From a virus: 21,707 bases of DNA. A program made the translations under genes and the position numbers. Below are positions 19,922 to 21,707 of the stretch, one piece after another. Below the pieces are notes generated by a model, which had not been told where the DNA came from, did no database searches, and saw only the letters and a list, made by a program, of their open reading frames with translations. Each line of letters starts with the position of its first letter. Positions within the stretch are counted from its first letter, which is position 1. Location: positions 1-21,707 of the IMG/VR virus record IMGVR_UViG_3300032293_001469, one strand, 5' to 3'.

Positions 19922-21339
19922 TAGACGCCCTCGGGGATGATGGAGGAGGGAGGAGAGAGCGGAGCGGGACGGAGCGTCCGACCGAGACGCTCACGCTCGG
20001 AACGGACCTCCGCCGCGCGCGTCGGAGCCGGGAGCTCGAGCGCCTGACGGATAGCGCGCTCGTCCTCCGCGCTCGGAGTGATGACGCCCGCGGAGAGGAG
20101 CTGGACGACGTCCCCGACCTTCTCGACCCAGAGGCTTGAGCGGATGCCGGAGTACGTCAGACGCGGGAGCTCATCGAGCGGAATCGGTCCGATGTTCGCG
20201 AGGACGATAGCCCGGAGATACCCCGCGAGCCCCTCGCTTACCCACTGACAGAGGTCGCCCGCCATTTGCGCCGCGAGCTCCGCATGGGTCTGCGCGGTCG
20301 CGTATGCGCCGGAGCTCGACGCGCTCCCGAGCGCGAGATGCTGAGCATAGAACGCTTGAAGGATTTCCCTTGAGAGCGCCTCGATGGTCGCGTTCAGTCC
20401 CTCGACCGAGCTCGGAGCGGAGAAGGTCAGCGTCGCCCACGATGGGAGGACGAGCGCGCTCTCCTCATGGGAGGTGTATCGACGGAGCGTCTCGAGGAGC
20501 TCGTCGCGAGCCGCTTCATATTCGGTCGTCGATGGCGCGGAGCCATTGACGCGAGCGAGGCGCTCTTCGTCGATGCTAATCGTCGGAGTCGGGACCGCGT
20601 AGCGCTGGGAGAGGACCTGTCGGAGCTGAGCCGCTCGACGGTAGTCCTGAGCGAGCGGCTCGACTTGCCGAAGAAGTCCGACGCCCTCGACGCCTTCCGA
20701 GAGCGAGGGCCAGACGAGATGGACGAGCCGCTCATAGGGGATGCGGACATCGCCGACGCTTGAGAGGCCGCCCGGCTCGCGGAGCCACTGGTCGACCGCG
20801 ACGAGACGCCGCCCCTCATAGACCCATCGCCGGATGCTCGACTGGTCGCGAGGTTCAAGGTCGATGTAGGTCGTCCCCTGGTAGGGATACGCGACCATCT
20901 CCGCGAGCGAGAAGCCGTAGAGAGCGCCGACGAGGAGCTGACGGAGCCGCGCCTCCCAGCTAGGGAGCGCGAGGACCCGACCATCCCACTCGATAACCGG
21001 AGCCGAGTAGCCGCCGAGACCGAGCGTCCGCCGGATGACCTCCGCCGCCGCTTCCGAGGCCGGAGAGTCCGGAGCCGGAGCGACATCCCATGTCGCTGAC
21101 GTCGCGAGTCCGAGGAGCGCCTGAGCGCCGACGGCACACGGAGCGCATCGCATCGCCTGACGATACGCCGCAATCCGCGGAGCGACCGCGACGAGACGCT
21201 GATTCGTCTCCCCGTCATTGACTGGGAGGGACTGAGTCCCGACGCCCTGACCGGGGACCGCCTCGGGAGCGGAGTAGCTCTGGACTCGGGTCGTAGTCGC
21301 CACGGGCCAGAGACTAGCACAGACCGTCAGAAGATGCAC
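19921..21339 (-). CDS. Portal protein, DUF935 / Mu gp29-like
   Basis: The portal forms the ring through which DNA is packaged and leaves the head. The 472-residue sequence fits the DUF935 type: LRQLLVGALYGFSLAEMVAY (about residues 135-154), a domain with IDLEPRDQSSIRRWVYEGR, VHLVWPSLSEGVEGVGLLRQ, a helix-rich core, and a C-terminal part with SSSGAYATAQTHAELAAQMA. Pairing with the Mu gpF-like protein supports this. The start is uncertain: GTG at 21337-21339 gives 472 residues, while GTG at 21301-21303 gives 460. Neither has a good ribosome binding site. The gene follows a 260-base gap with repeats, so it may be the first gene of a transcription unit. Confidence 0.86.
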   Translation of the reverse strand: MHLLTVCASLWPVATTTRVQSYSAPEAVPGQGVGTQSLPVNDGETNQRLVAVAPRIAAYRQAMRCAPCAVGAQALLGLATSATWDVAPAPDSPASEAAAEVIRRTLGLGGYSAPVIEWDGRVLALPSWEARLRQLLVGALYGFSLAEMVAYPYQGTTYIDLEPRDQSSIRRWVYEGRRLVAVDQWLREPGGLSSVGDVRIPYERLVHLVWPSLSEGVEGVGLLRQVEPLAQDYRRAAQLRQVLSQRYAVPTPTISIDEERLARVNGSAPSTTEYEAARDELLETLRRYTSHEESALVLPSWATLTFSAPSSVEGLNATIEALSREILQAFYAQHLALGSASSSGAYATAQTHAELAAQMAGDLCQWVSEGLAGYLRAIVLANIGPIPLDELPRLTYSGIRSSLWVEKVGDVVQLLSAGVITPSAEDERAIRQALELPAPTRAAEVRSERERLGRTLRPAPLSPPSSIIPEGV

Positions 21340-21599
21340 ACCCCGTCAGGACACGCACGCCGGAGCGTCGCTCGAGGCGCGACGCGGGGTCGTCTACCGA
21401 TGACCGGACGGAGCTTTAAGAGCCTCGGTCCTGACGGGGGATGCGGAGAGATTGTCGGGGTCGGGCCCTCTCGACGCGCCGCCGCGACCCATTCGCGCCA
21501 TTCACGCCGAGAGGTTGACTCGCCAGACCCGGGCAGCGACTCCCGAGGACGACCCCGGGGAGAGAGTACACGACGCGCGGAGGTTGTACACGCTTTGAG
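21340..21599. other. 260-base intergenic region with repeats, no convincing gene
   Basis: This is the longest gap in an otherwise packed window. It holds a 12-bp inverted repeat (21341-21352 and 21428-21439), a hairpin between those arms (21365-21385, GCGTCG/CGACGC), and two direct copies of GTACACG exactly 20 bp apart (21566-21572 and 21586-21592). I see no clear -35/-10 pair. Open frames across it lack a usual start or a ribosome binding site. It may carry control or packaging sites for the head operon. Confidence 0.6.
21341..21439. repeat. 12-bp perfect inverted repeat, arms 75 bp apart
   Basis: CCCCGTCAGGAC at 21341-21352 and its exact reverse complement GTCCTGACGGGG at 21428-21439. The left arm ends 2 bases from the GTG start of the longer portal reading. 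A second hairpin (21365-21385) is nested between the arms. Confidence 0.75.
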
Positions 21600-21707
21600 T
21601 TAGCGCTCGTCGAGCACCATCGACGGACCGCGACGCGCTGGAGCTGGTCGAGGCTCTCGCTCTCGAGGAGCATCCGCGAGGTACCAGAGGACCTCCCGGA
21701 CCGCGTA
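21600..21707 (-). CDS. 3' end of an unidentified gene (cut by the window edge)
   Basis: The last 35 codons and a TAA stop (21600-21602) are visible. The protein end starts YAVREVLWYLADAPREREPR and finishes SMVLDER. The first dozen codons have the GC-rich third positions typical of this phage; the later part less so. A terminase gene usually lies just before the portal, so this could be the end of the large terminase, but no terminase motif is present in so short a piece. A competing frame starts at 21673, so the reading frame itself is not certain. Confidence 0.5.
   Translation of the reverse strand, partial: YAVREVLWYLADAPREREPRPAPARRGPSMVLDER

Noticed and set aside
21327-21599. An open frame continuing in phase after the TAA at 21600
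   Set aside because: About 90 codons are open, but there is no ATG, GTG or TTG until the last few. An open run this long is not surprising by chance at this GC level.
21416-21673. An 85-codon minus-strand open frame near the right edge
   Set aside because: The first 20 codons look codon-like, but there is no well-placed ribosome binding site and the rest becomes irregular. It overlaps the more plausible gene end at 21600-21707. I leave it open as an alternative frame, not as a gene.
1-21707. tRNA genes, CRISPR arrays, insertion sequences, toxin-antitoxin or defence genes
   Set aside because: I saw no cloverleaf-type sequences, regularly spaced repeats, transposase or integrase motifs, or defence-type domains on either strand.

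Overview
The window looks like part of a tailed double-stranded DNA bacteriophage (or prophage) genome. It is GC-rich (about two-thirds by eye) and tightly packed, and every credible gene is on the minus strand, so the genes read from right to left. The tail tape measure, long tail module and lambda-style tail chaperone frameshift point to a long-tailed, siphovirus-like particle. The host cannot be named from this sequence.

Head module (21707 to about 14170, in reading order): the 3' end of an unidentified gene; a 260-base gap with repeats; a portal protein of the Mu gp29/DUF935 type; an S49-family prohead protease whose C-terminus is also a nested scaffold gene with its own strong ribosome binding site; a capsid decoration protein; the major capsid protein; a small protein; a Mu gpF-like minor head protein; an adaptor/connector protein carrying an EF-hand-type loop; and a neck or tail-completion protein.

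Tail module (14170 to 3811): a tail terminator candidate, the major tail tube protein, a tail assembly chaperone pair made by a -1 ribosomal frameshift, the tape measure protein, then four large tail or tail-tip proteins. Most genes touch or overlap by 1 to 4 bases (ATGA, GTGA or TAATG junctions), so they are probably one translationally coupled late operon.

Non-structural module (3738 to 186): a well-formed promoter starts a second operon with small unknown proteins, a RecT-family annealase, a membrane protein, a helix-turn-helix protein with a possible sliding-clamp peptide, and a single-stranded DNA binding protein. Three of these genes have a GGGG-loop hairpin just upstream of the ribosome binding site. 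A second promoter of nearly the same design follows SSB and drives a gene that leaves the window at position 1.

I found no wholly new multi-gene system. The most informative items are the complete frameshift signal upstream of the tape measure gene, the covarying leader hairpins, the matched promoter pair, the nested scaffold start and a marked shortage of GATC. No tRNA, CRISPR array, transposon, integrase or lysis gene was recognised.
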